64,000 nucleotides of DNA from contig NC_045449.1 in the NCBI RefSeq assembly GCF_002776525.5, positions 5,529,873 through 5,593,872 on the forward strand. The letters are read 5' to 3'. Each line of letters opens with the position of its first letter. The first letter of the stretch is position 1. The notes under the pieces were generated by a model. It did no database searches, was not told where the DNA came from, and was given only the letters and a program-made list of their open reading frames with translations. The position numbers were made by a program, and so were the translations under genes. Positions 44,717-55,170 of the stretch are shown here, in pieces. This DNA is from Piliocolobus tephrosceles (taxonomy: Eukaryota > Chordata > Mammalia > Primates > Cercopithecidae).

Positions 44717-44739
44717 GGGTGGGTGTGTGGGAGGGTGGG
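44717..44739 (+). other. G-quadruplex motif
   Basis: Five G3 tracts (44717, 44721, 44729, 44733, 44737) with loops of 1, 5, 1 and 1 bases. Fits the canonical G3+N1-7 rule. Lies in old L1 UTR-like text. Confidence 0.75.
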
Positions 44740-46795
44740 AGGAGGTAGGAGTGCCTCATTAGTGATCACCAGGTAGCTTCCAGTGACACCACTGGGGTGT
44801 TTGTCCACATTACTTTTGGGTGGTGGTGAAAGTCCTGATCTTCCACTCAGCCTCCTCTGATTCCAGCTCCTTGGGGAGGAGAATCTTATCACTGGTGGGG
44901 GTGGACGTCTAGGCTCACCATTTGGCCTTTGCAGATGTGCATGGGTGGAGGGCACAGTATTTTTATGTAATGTTTTGCTGGGGTAAAGCACTTATTATCT
45001 ACAAGTTATCTTTCTTGGTAGGTTGTCTCTTTCCTGGTCCATTGGCTTGAGAGAGTAGGCTTCGTTCAGGCTTTTATTTATTTATTTAGTCTGCACCATT
45101 GGTATTTACATGGCCGGCTTCTTCAGCTTTAAGTCTGGGATACATGAGGCAAAACTATAACTCAAGAAACTCACCATCATGTTGTTCCTTGGGTCTGAAA
45201 GTCCCAAGTGAGTTCACCTTCTTCTCTCCACCTTTCAGAATCTTCTTATACCTATTTATACATATATGGGATTTTTGTTGTACCTCACAGGAGGAATAGG
45301 CAAAAGCATGTCTACCCTCATTGTTCTAGAAGCAGTCCATCAGTAGAATTTTTTGTAACCTATGATTATAGTAAATTATGTTAATATTTTTGCTGGTGTT
45401 GGACAACCCTTGTATTGTTAGAATAAGTCCTAGTTGTACATGCTGAAGGCTTCTTTTAATGCACTGCTAAATTTAATTTGCTAATATTTAGAATTGCTGC
45501 ATCTGTATCCATTAGTGAACTGGTTTATAAATTCTTGGTGTGTGTGTGTGCATGCAGGTATGCATGCTGTGTTTGCATGCTGTCATTTTTAGGATTTTGC
45601 TTATCTCCTAGAATAATTTGAGACCCTTTCCATATTTCCCTATCCTGTGGAACAGTTTAAATGACATTGGGTACATTCAGTCCTTGAATATTTAATAGAC
45701 ATTCCCCATAAAGCCTTTGACTGTGGCACTAGATTTTTGTGTGGTTTTTTTTTGTTTTTTTGTTTTTTTTTGGCAATTCAATCAGTTTCTTCTGTGCTTC
45801 CCCAGTCTTCTCAGACTCTTGCTTCATGCCAAGTCAAGTTTGAAATTTTTATTTTCTAGGAAAATCATTATTTCACATTTATTGGCAATATTGTACCTAG
45901 TATTCTCTGGTAACCTTAAATCTCCTTTATAATCTCCATTCACTTTTTAAAAATATGAGGTATTTGTGTTTCTTTTCTTTTATCCTTTGCATGCCAACTG
46001 TTTTTACATTTTACCAGAATTTCCAGATAACCAGGTTTTAGTTTGTTGAGCTTCATAGATATTGTTTTTCTTTTTAATTCATTCTTTCTTGCTTTAAACT
46101 ACAAAGATTAAATATTTCATCTACCTTAAAAAATCTCATGGTTTGTCATCTAACTTACTGAATTGAAAGCTTGGTTGATTTGTTTCCATTCTTTCTGTTT
46201 AAGAATAAAAGTATTTTGGGTGATCACTTTTTCTTTGAGTTGGGCTTTGGTCTTCATCCCCTTGGATTTTATATATAGTGATCTTTGTGTCTTTAATTTT
46301 AAAGCGACCTGTAATTTTAGTGGCCTTTGAACAGTGCTTTTGAAATTTTTTTGCGGTTAGTTTTCTGATATTATTCTTTTGTTAAATGTTTCTAGTTTTA
46401 TTTTATTCTAGTCAGAGAAGGTTCCTTGTTAATGTCCCACGTTTTTTGGCATGTACTGAAATTTTCTTTAGGCGTTTATCCTGGTCAGTCTTTGTAAACA
46501 TTCAATGTTTTCATTATAGGTTATGAAGTCCTCTACATATCTATTGAATCATATTTGTTAACTGTAATTATAACTCAGTTCTCTCTCTCTTTGGGAGGTA
46601 GAGGTAGGTTAATGTCACTAGGCTGGTAATTTTCTCTCTTCATTTTTCTGAAAAGCTTTTTTTCCTATGTTTTGATTCTTTGCTGTTCAGTGATAAATAT
46701 TTTCTTTTTATCAATGGTATTCCTCCTTGTTTTACAAGGTGGTTATGAGCTTATTCTTATATTTATCCTTCTTCTGTCATTTTAATATGGTTTGG

Positions 46796-47109
46796 CAGAA
46801 AGGGGAGGTATGTACAGGAGAGGACAGGAGAGGGGAGGACAAAGGAGCACATACTTCCCTTTCCTTCTAAATTACTTTATAAACTGAGTGCTGCAGTTCA
46901 ATAATGAGCTCTTTTTCCAAAAATTTGGAAAAAAGTTTCCAATTTTTTTTTCCAAACATTCCACATCAGAGAGGTTTTCTGTCCATGATCACATATCAAA
47001 AGAGTTTTTGGGGCCCTTTGTGGGGAAAAGTAGAAAATCTATGTCACAAAACATGTCATGACTATCAGAGACTAAAAAGATGCTCCCTGAGGTTATCGCT
47101 GAATTGCAG
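46796..47109. other. Non-coding, unassigned
   Basis: No gene. Includes a GAGG/GGAGAGGAC-rich stretch at 46800-46845. Confidence 0.5.
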
Positions 47110-47358
47110 ATTTTTTTTTTTTTTTTTTCTTTTTGAGATGGAGTCTTGTTCTGTCGCCAGGCTGGAGTGCAGTGGCGCAATCTCAGCTCACTGCAACCTC
47201 CGCCTCCTGGGTTCCAGCAATTCACCTGCCTCAGCCTCCCAAGCAGCTGGGATTACGGGCACGTGCCACCATGTCCAGCTAATTTTTGTATTTTTAGTAG
47301 AGACGGGGGTTCATCATGTTGGCCAGGATGGTCTCGATCTCTTAACCTTGTGATCTGC
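47110..47358 (-). repeat. Alu, 5'-truncated
   Basis: Reverse Alu starting with a 19-T run and ending at TTGTGATCTGCC, so about 60 bases of its 5' end are missing. GCAGAT-type sequence is partly repeated at both edges. Confidence 0.95.
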
Positions 47359-47374
47359 CAGATGTTTTTTACAT

Positions 47375-47965
47375 CCACTCCTTGTCCTTACAATCTGTCC
47401 TCCATGTTGACACAAGTGGGCTCTTTCTAAAAAGGCCAGATGGAGCTGCTCTCCTGCTTAAAAGCATGTATGGCTCCTTAGTTCCTGGGGAACAATGTCC
47501 CAAATCTGTGGCAGGACATTCAGAGCTCCTGCCTTTTTGGCCCTCCTTAGAGTTTCATCTCTCCTTATTTCTCTTCCCTGTTCCCTTGAGTGTTACGTTG
47601 CTCCTCCCGGACCACTCCCTGCTCTCTGAAAGCGTCATACACGTTCACCAGTCCCTGGCTTCACCCCTGTTGCTTCCCGTTCCCAGGTGCCCTTGTCCCT
47701 CATCTCTGCCTGGTTGATAATCATACTCATCTTTCAAGCCTGGACTACGGATCTGTATTTCTCTGAAGCCTCTCAGGACTAACCCACAGGGCATCAGTTG
47801 CCCCTTCTCTAAAACCCTTTGTTGTGGCTGTTACGTTGTTCATCACCGTCCAGCTTCTACTGGACATATGAATACATGTGGCTGGCTCTCCCTTTGGCCC
47901 GTGAACTTCTCTTGACGGCAGAGCTGTCCCTGATTCACCTCTATTTTCCCAGGGTCTCAAAAACG
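47375..47965 (+). repeat. L2 (3' half)
   Basis: GGCTCTTTCTAAAAAGGCC, CTCTCCTGCTTAAAAGCATG, GGACATTCAGAGCTCCTGCC, ACCCTTTGTTGTGGCTGTTA, GAACTTCTCTTGACGGCAGA keep the L2 order. Confidence 0.75.
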
Positions 47966-48719
47966 GTCTGCCACATGGACAATGCAGGAAAATATGCGGC
48001 TGAATCAAGTCAGATGTATTGGACAGGGAAGGGAAGCACTGTCTCATAGGGGCTAGGAACACAGGTGCTGGGCAGTATTTGCTGATTAAAAACCAAGTTT
48101 TCTAGTTCTGAGCTGGAATTAATAACCATTCCTTTTTTGCTTCAAATGAGTAAGTCTTGACATGGAAAACAGACTGACAAGCTTTGCTTCCATCCTGCCT
48201 AAGTCTAGCAAGAAGGAAAGGCAAGAACTCCCTAGCTCAGTGGTGAGTAAAGGGCCCCAGCCTGTCACCCATCCTGGCAGACCCACCAACACCTGGGAGG
48301 ATGTGGGGAGGAAGCACTGGCTGCTTGCAGGTTGCTGGGCAAGTGGTACGACGTATAGACAGGAGGGACAGCAACCCTGTTTGAGAACCGTGGCAAGGTC
48401 AAAGTCAAAGCTGTCTCAGAGAGCTGGTCGTGGGACTGACTCTAACTCTGTATGAGGACAGCCAGGGACTGTCCTCATAAATACTGAAACAGATGTAAAC
48501 GGCATGGCTGTCCAGGCACAAGTAGCCCAGTAGTCCTTTTAAATGATATTTCTTTTATATTTCAAGCAGAACATTTACTCCTATTTCAGACAGTTGCATT
48601 GTAATCAAATTGCATCGGCATGTTTTATACTTTATATTTAAGGCTGATAAGTTTCATCTAATTCAGAGGTCTGGTGAACGAAAGAAAAAGACCTGGTCAC
48701 AAAGCAGTGAGTTTAGGGC
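47966..48719. other. Non-coding, unique
   Basis: No gene. Frame 48162-48455 (+, 97 codons) is not recognised. Confidence 0.5.
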
Positions 48720-48972
48720 ACCTGGATCCCGGCAAACAACGTTTTCTAGGGACTTCTATCAGTACATGGGTTCACATTTTGGTGCTATCGCTTTTTACCT
48801 ATATGACCTTAAGCAACTTCACCTTCGTAAGCTTATAAAATAAAGATCATAATAATGTCTACTGCAAAGGCTTTTTGTGAAGATTAAGAGCAATAAGCTT
48901 GTAAAGCGCTGAACACAATGCTTGACACATATTAAGCACTCAATAAATATTAGCTATTACTGTTATTATCTT
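48720..48972 (-). repeat. MIR SINE (antisense)
   Basis: TATGACCTTAAGCAACTTCA, AAGATTAAGAGCAATAAGCT, TGTAAAGCGCTGAACACAAT, AAGCACTCAATAAATATTAG. One of the better preserved MIRs here. Confidence 0.86.
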
Positions 48973-48984
48973 GCACAGTGATGA

Positions 48985-49160
48985 ACAATGCTGCTGCGGT
49001 CCTGTGGCGGCAGCTGAGAGCCAGAATGGTTGCAGAAAGCCGCTCGCACTTGGAATTCCTTCGGCAGCCTGGTTTGTTGATGCAGTGTTAAATTAAGGCC
49101 CATTAATTCATTGTGAAAACAAGCCTTCAAAAGGGCCTGGAATTTGCAGCTTCTTCTCCT
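48985..49160. promoter_or_regulatory. Candidate conserved non-coding element (short)
   Basis: Repeat-free block with GTTAAATTAAGGCCCATTAATTC-like text (TTAATT and ATTAATTCATTG cores near 49089 and 49102) and AAGCCTTCAAAAGGGCC. Inferred from motif content. Confidence 0.36.
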
Positions 49161-49720
49161 GAATTAATGCTGCATGGCACCACTTTATTTTAAGAATAAT
49201 AAATTCTAGCTCGACAGTGGAGAAAACCCCTGCTGCTGGGTTTGCTGGGTGGCCTCGCTGGGTGGCTGCTGGTGCCACCTGCTCCCTGGCTGGAAGCTGC
49301 CAAGTACTTTCCCAGCAGTGACTCGGCCCAAGGCCACAGCCCCTAGCACTCACTGCGGATGTGAAGTGGCCACAAAAACTGGTGGTGAGCAGGTGGTGGA
49401 GACAAGGTAGGTACCTGATTAGATGGAGTCTAGGCCATCTTGAAGCAGAAGATACAAAAAGAAGAACAAGTTTTCCTGTGCTAGGCTGACTCACTCCAAG
49501 GGCCAGTGATAGGAAGGGCTCTGTTGGGGTTCTGATAGCAAGCTGTATCTGCAGAGCCAGGGCCCAGAAGGGATGGGCTCCGGAGCCTCTCCCTCCTACC
49601 CTCTTTCTCTGTTTACCTTGCTTGTTGGGGACCAACCCATCTCTGCTGTCTTCATGATGACTTTGCTGGGTAAAGCCTTCCAGGTTGGTAATTATTTTCC
49701 TTTCAATATGGATCCTTCAG
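49161..49720. other. Non-coding, unique, with a 175-codon minus frame
   Basis: The minus-strand frame 49108-49635 is the longest non-repeat frame in the window. No domain, signal peptide or coding-like repeat is recognised, and no promoter or poly-A signal stands out. Probably chance. Confidence 0.45.
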
Positions 49721-49936
49721 TTTTGGAATTTTCTTTTATTATTATTATTATACTTTAAGTTCTAGGGTACATGTGCGCAACGTGCAGGTTTGTTACATAC
49801 GTATACATGTGCCATGCTGGTGTGCTTTGCCTATTAACTCTTCATTTATATTAGGAATATCTCCTAATGCTATCCCTCCCCACGACAGGCCCTGGTGTGT
49901 GATGTTCTCCTTCCTGTGTCCAAGCATTCTCATTGT

Positions 49937-52141
49937 TCAATTCCCACCTGTGAGTGAGAACATGCAATGTTTGGTTTTTTGTCCTTGTGATAGTTTGCTG
50001 AGAATGATGGTTTCCAGCTTCATCCATGTCCCTGGAAAGGACGTGAACTCCTCCTTTTTTATGGCTGCATACTATTCCATGGGGTATATGTGCCACATTT
50101 TCTTAATTCAGTCTATCATTGATGGACATCTGGATTGGTTCCAAGCCTTTGCTGTTGTGAATAGTGCCACAATAAACATAAATGTGCATGTGTCTTTATA
50201 GCAGCCTGATTTATAAACCTTTGGGTATATACCCAGTAATGGGATGGCTGGGCCAAATGGTATTTCTAGTTCTAGATCCTTGAGGAATCGCCACACTGTC
50301 TTCCACAATGGTTGAACTAGTTTACAGTCCCATCAACAGTGTAAAAGTGTTCCTGGTTCTCCACATCCTCTCCAGCACCTGTTGTTTCCTGACTTTTTTT
50401 TTTTTTTTTGAGACGGAGTCTTGCTCTGTCGCCCGGGCTGGAGTGCAGTGGCCGGATCTCAGCTCACTGCAAGCTCCACCTCCCGGGTTTACGCCATTCT
50501 CCTGCCTCAGCCTCCCGAGTAGCTGGGACTACAGGCGCCCGCCACCTCGCCCGGCTAGTTTTTTGTATTTTTAGTAGAGACGGGGTTTCACCGGGTTAGC
50601 CAGGATGGTCTCGATCTCCTGACCTCGTGATCCGTTCCTGACTTTTTAATGATCGCCATTCTAACTGGTGTGAGATGGTATCTCATTGTGGTTTTGATTT
50701 GCATTTCTCTGATGGCCAGTGATGATAAGCATTTTTTTCATGTGTCTGTTGGCTGCATAAATGTCTTCGTTTGAGAAGTGCCTGTTCATATCCTTTGCCC
50801 ACTTTTTGATGGGGTTGTTTGATTTTTTCTTGTAAATTTGTTTGAGTTCCTTGTAGATTCTGGATATTAGCCCTTTGTCATATGAGTAGATTGCAAAAAT
50901 TTTCTCCCATTCTGTAGGTTGCCTCTTCACTTGATGGTAGTTTCTTTTGTTGTGCAGAAGTTCTTTAGTTTAATTAGATCCCATTTGTCAATTTTGGCTT
51001 CTGTTGCCATTGCTTTTGGTGTTTTAGACATTAAGTCCTTGCCCGTGCCTACGTCCTGAATGGTATTGCCTAGGTTTTCTTCTAGGGTTTTTATGGTTTT
51101 AGGTGTAAGGAAGGGATCTAGTTTTAGCTTTCTGCATATGGCTAGCCAGTTTTCCCAGCACCATTTATTAAATAGGGACTCCTTTCCCCATTTCTTGTTT
51201 TTGTCAGGTTTGTCAAAGATCAGATGGCTATAGATGTGTGATATTATTTGTGAGGACTCTGTTCTTTTCCATTGGTCTATATCTCTGTTTTGGTACCAGT
51301 ACCATGCTGTTTTGGTTACTGTAGCCTTGTTGTACAGTTTGAAGTTGGGTAGCGTGATGCCTCCAGCTTTGTTCTTTTGGCTTAGGATTGACTTGGCAAT
51401 GCAGGCTCTTTTTTGGTTCCATATTAACTTTAAAGTAGTTTTTTCCAATTCTGTGAAGAAAGTCGTTGGTAGCTTGAGGGGGATGACATTGAATCTGTAA
51501 ATTACCTTGGGCAGTATGGCCATTTTCATGATATTGATTCTTCTTATCCATGAGCATGGAATGTTCTTCCATTTGTTTGTGTCCTCTTTTATTTCGCTGA
51601 GCAGTAGTTTGTAGTTCTCGTTGAAGAGGTCCTTCACATCCCTTGTAAGTTGGATTCCTAAGTATTTTATTCTCTTTGAAGCAATTGTGAATGGGAGTTC
51701 ACTCACGATTTGGCTCTCTGTCTGTTATTGGTGTATAAGAATGCTGTGATTTTTGCACATTGATTTTGTATCCTGAGACTTTGCTGAAGTTGTTTATCAG
51801 CTTAAGGAGATTTTGGGCTGAGATGATAGGGTTTTCTAAATATACAATCACATCATCTGCAAACAGGGACAATTTGACTTCCTTTCTTCCTATTTGAATA
51901 CCCTTTATTTCTTTCTCTTGCCTGATTACCCTAGCCAGAACTTCCAACACTATGTTGAATAGGAGTGGTGAGAGAGGGCATCCCTGTCTTGTGCCAATTT
52001 TCAAAGGGAATGCTTCCAGTTTTTGCCCATTCAGTATGATATTGGCTATGGGTTTGTCATAAATAGCTCTTATTATTTTGAGATACGTCCCATCAATACC
52101 TAATTTATTGAGAGTTTTTAGCATGAAGGGCTGTTGAATTT
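49937..52141 (-). pseudogene. L1 ORF2 remnant (reverse transcriptase and C-terminal part)
   Basis: The minus-strand frames 51699-52141, 50927-51706 and 50661-50930 together cover the RT and C-terminal part of L1 ORF2. The RT active-site FADD motif (LSLFADD) is visible near 51860. The frame is broken near 51700 by an apparent 4-base loss, again near 50927, and by the inserted AluY. The endonuclease half and ORF1 are absent. It cannot make a working protein. Confidence 0.93.
50399..50634 (-). repeat. AluYRa-like, 5'-truncated, inside the L1PA
   Basis: Reverse AluY with GCCGGATCTCAGCTCACTGC, GGGTTTACGCCATTC, CACCTCGCCCGGCTAG and an ending at CTCGTGATCCG, so about 65 bases of its 5' end are lacking. 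Site TTCCTGACTTTTT at 50386-50398 and 50635-50647, identical. A monkey-lineage Alu and later than the L1. Confidence 0.95.
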
Positions 52142-52563
52142 CCAGCTGAATTCTACCAGAGGTACAAGGAGGAGCTGGTATCATTCATTCTGAAACTATT
52201 CCAATCAACAGAAAAAGAAGGAATCCCCCCTAACTCATTTTATGAGGTCAGCATCATCCTGAAACCAAAGCCTGGCAGAGACACAACAAAAAAAGAGAAT
52301 TTTAGACCAATATCCCTGATGAATATGGATACAAAAATCCTCAATAAAATACTGGCAAACTGAATCCAGCAGCACATCAAAAAGCTTATCCACCATGATC
52401 AAGTGGGCTTCATCCCTGGGATGCAAGGCTGGTTCAACATATGCAAATCAATAAACGTAATCCAGCCTATAAACAGAACCAAAGACAAAAACCACATGAT
52501 CATCTCAATAGATGCAGAAAAGGCCTTTGACAAAATTCAACAGCCCTTCATGCTAAAAACTCT
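52142..52563 (+). mobile_element. Inverted 5' segment of the same L1PA (twin priming)
   Basis: Forward ORF2 text (GAATTCTACCAGAGGTACAA ... GATCAAGTGGGCTTCATCCC ... GACAAAATTCAACAGCCC), opposite in strand to the 3' part. The last 31 bases (52533-52563) are the reverse complement of 52111-52141, so both arms reach the same L1 position with a 31-bp overlap. A premature TGA (GCAAACTGAATCC) is present. Confidence 0.95.
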
Positions 52564-52579
52564 CCATTTTGGGATTTTC

Positions 52580-52840
52580 AGTCAATTGTTCCTTTCATCA
52601 TTTTCTCAGTTCCCCTTTCTGAAATTCCTGTTGTTTAAATATTAGACCTTCTGGACATGTCTGCTAACATATTTTTCTCCTATTCTTTCCACCTTTTTGT
52701 CTTTTGGGAGATAACTCTTCACTCTATCTTCTATCCTAATGAGTTTTTCATTTCTGTGTAATTTTAGAAGCTATCTGATAATTTTAGAAGCTATTTGATG
52801 TTTATGTTATTTCATTTGTCTTTTTTTTTAATCAGTGCCA
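52580..52840 (-). mobile_element. Old L1 UTR-like text (antisense) with 20-bp duplication
   Basis: GGACATGTCTGCTAACATAT and CATTTCTGTGTAATTTTAG recall old L1 3' UTR complement. TAATTTTAGAAGCTATYTGA is doubled at 52759-52778 and 52779-52798 with one mismatch. Confidence 0.55.
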
Positions 52841-52842
52841 TT

Positions 52843-53125
52843 TTTTTTGAGACAGAGTCTCACTTTGTCACCAGGCTGGAGTGCAGTGGCACCATCTTGG
52901 CTCACTGCAACCTCTGCTTCTGGGGTTCAAGTGATTCTCCTGCCTCAGTCCTCCGAGTAGCTGGACTACAGGCACGCACCACCATGCCCCGCTAATTTTT
53001 GTATTTTTAGTAGAGATGGGGTTTTGCCATGTTGGCCAGGGTGGTCTCGATCCTTTGACATCATGATCTGCCTGCCTCGGCCTCCCAAAGGGCTGGAATT
53101 ACAGGCATCAACCACTGTGACTGGC
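52843..53125 (-). repeat. AluS-like
   Basis: Reverse Alu with short poly-T and both arms; several single-base gaps. Followed by (ATT)n at 53128-53140. Confidence 0.95.
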
Positions 53126-53149
53126 CTCATTATTATTATTATTTTTTTA

Positions 53150-53722
53150 TGACAATCGTTCCTCTCTGCAAACCAAAAATAAAATTCTAAGACCCCCACA
53201 ACCATCTGAAGGGACCCCTCCTCTTGGCCAAGGGCATTCCAAAGTTAACCTGAAAAACTAGTCCAGGCCATGATGGGAAGAGGGAGTTGGCTATGCCTCA
53301 TTATCCCCTCCTCCCTTTTGGAATTACGGATAGAACAGACTCTGTACTTCTGAGAAGAAACGTTTACAATCTATTCTCTCTGAATCCTGCTACCTGGAGC
53401 CTTTGCATGATAAAGCCTTGGTCTCCAAAACCCCTTATGGTAACCCAGACATTCCTTTCTATTGAGAATAACTCTTTCAACCAATTGCCAATCAGAATGT
53501 CTTTGAATCCATCTATGACTTGGAGGCCCCACCCCAGTTGTCCCACCTTTCCAGGTGGATCCAATGTACATATTCTATGTAGTGATTAATGTCTCATGTC
53601 CAAGCTGTTCCCTGCCCACCTTGGGCACATGTCCTCAGGATCTCCTGAGGCTGTGTCCTTAACCTTTGCAAAATAAGCTTCCTAAATTGATTGAGACCTG
53701 TCTCAGATACTTTTGGCTTACA
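53150..53722 (+). mobile_element. Solo LTR of an endogenous retrovirus (ERV1-like)
   Basis: 573 bp starting TGACAATCG and ending GGCTTACA (TG...CA ends). Contains CCACAACCATCTGAAGGGAC, CCAATTGCCAATCAGAATG, ATTAATGTCTCATGTCCAAG, CCTTGGGCACATGTCCTCAG, AACCTTTGCAAAATAAGC and GAGACCTGTCTCAGATAC, a typical R/U5 layout with an AATAAG-type poly-A signal. No internal genes adjoin it. Class I assignment is from memory of family style; no clear target-site duplication was found. Confidence 0.75.
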
Positions 53723-54560
53723 CTGATATGATTGATAGTTTTCTCTCTCTTTAAGCTTCCCTTTTCCTGCAAGGTCTCTGCCTCCTCCAAGCTGCTCTTT
53801 TTCCTATGCTTATTTAAGTTTCTGACTTTCACATTAAAGTTCTCAACTATCTGGGGGAGCCTCAGTTGCAGCTCATATTTGAAAGCTAGCTGGAAGCTGC
53901 ACTTATGGATAGAGCTCGTCAATTGTGCGCTTCACATGGGTGGCCTCTGGGGCATCCCGATGTTGGTATCTCTAGATTTTTCCTTTGGAGATTGTCTGAT
54001 GACCTGGAGATCATTCCCATGTCCTGCCTAGCAATCTGGGAGCTAAGGGAGAGAAGAAGGCTGGGAGGTGGGGTTCCACACAGAGTCTGCAAACTTTTAC
54101 TAATTCTCCAGGCTCTCCACTGTACCTGGGGTACTTCAGTGCCTCTATTTTTTTTTTTTCTTTCCCCAGAGAATAGACCTTCCAGAGACTAAGGCTTCAG
54201 TTCTCTGCAGGGGTGAGGAAAAAGGACTTGTGATCTTCTAACACAGACTCTCAACTAATGGCAATGTTTTTGTCACATGTTAATCTACATTTCCAGTGGA
54301 CTATGGTAGTGGAGGCAGGTGGTCTGAGATGTAATCCAGGTTACCTTTTCGCTTTTCTTACTCTTGATTGAGAAGCAGATTTATTAGTTACAGCCCTTCC
54401 AACTGCTCCTCCAGCTGCTTTCCTGCTTCCAAAATGTTGTGGTAGTTACATCCCTTCACTTACCTTTTAAAACCTAATGGGCTTATGCCTTAAAAGAAAT
54501 CATTTGATTGTTATTTTAGTGAGGCTTGAGATAGAGCAGTGCTCAATGCTTGTGTTTAAC
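53723..54560 (-). mobile_element. Old L1 UTR-like sequence (antisense), decayed
   Basis: CTGCAAGGTCTCTGCCTCC, GTTTCTGACTTTCACATTAAAG and CTCAGTTGCAGCTCATATTTG look like old L1 3' UTR complement, probably the continuation of 52580-52840 around the Alu and LTR. Tentative. Confidence 0.45.
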
Positions 54561-54640
54561 CTGCGCCAAGTTTAACTTTTTCAAATTACAAATAATACAT
54601 GTTTACTGTAGAAAACTTAGAAAATATAATTACGAAAATA

Positions 54641-54903
54641 ACACGTAATCCCAGCACTTTGAGAGGCTGAGGCGGGAGGATCACCTGAGGTCAGGAGTTC
54701 AAGACCAGCCTGGCCAATATGGTGAAACCCTGTCTCTACTAAAAATACAAAAATTAGCCAGGCGTGGTGGCGTGCGCCTGTAGTCCCAGATACTTGGGAG
54801 GCTGAGGCAGGAGAATCACTTGAACCCAGGAGACAGAGGTTGCAGTGAACCAAGATCATGCCATTGCACTCCAGCCTGGGTGATAGAGTGAGACTCTGTC
54901 TCA
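54641..54903 (+). repeat. AluS-like, 5'-truncated
   Basis: Forward Alu beginning at GTAATCCCAGCACTTTG, lacking roughly the first 25 bases. Its tail is the GAAA tract that follows. Short flanking GAAAATAA repeat. Confidence 0.95.
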
Positions 54904-54943
54904 AAAAAAGAGAAAAGAAAGAAAAGAAAAGAAAAGAAAAGAA

Positions 54944-55007
<64 letters not shown>

Positions 55008-55012
55008 AAATA
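54904..55012. repeat. (GAAA)n/(GAAAA)n microsatellite
   Basis: About 108 bp of A-rich GAAAA then regular GAAA units, grown from the Alu tail. Strong purine asymmetry; likely polymorphic. Confidence 0.97.
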
Positions 55013-55170
55013 AATGTAACCAAAGTAATAATGCTCTTACCTTAGGAAAAATGATTGTTAATATTACAGAGGTAGGGTCCTTCCATTACTCCATATATAT
55101 GAATTCTTTCTCACTGTATTATATATGTATGCAAAGATTGGAAATCAATAAACACATTATTTTTAATCTT

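Larger units (their letters stand above)
42800..46795 (-). mobile_element. Long, very old L1M (antisense) hosting three later insertions
   Basis: Antisense old L1: TTCTGGGACTCTGATGACAT-type text through GAGACTTTCTATTTCTTTGC, AATTGCTCATTGAAGTATTG, TTCAGTTTGAGATCTTCC, then diverged ORF2 complement at 45340-46790 (for example TTCTAGTTTTATTTTATTC, GTCAGAGAAGGTTCCTTG). The host text resumes after each of the insertions at 43307-43570, 43673-44031 and 44149-44490. No reading frame survives. 44490-45080 is GC-rich UTR-like text. Confidence 0.68.
49734..52141 (-). mobile_element. L1PA, main (3') part, reverse orientation
   Basis: Complement of an L1PA: 3' end at 49734 (TTATTATTATTATTATACTT), UTR to about 49936, then ORF2 complement to the inversion point at 52141. 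13-bp target-site duplication TTTTGGRATTTTC at 49721-49733 and 52567-52579 (one mismatch) frames both parts. An AluY interrupts it at 50399-50634. Young relative to other L1s here. Confidence 0.96.

Noticed and set aside
50661..52184. Reverse transcriptase gene on the minus strand
   Set aside because: It is an L1 ORF2 remnant with frame breaks, no endonuclease half, an inversion and an inserted Alu. The first codons of the frame ending at 52184 come from the inverted segment read backwards.
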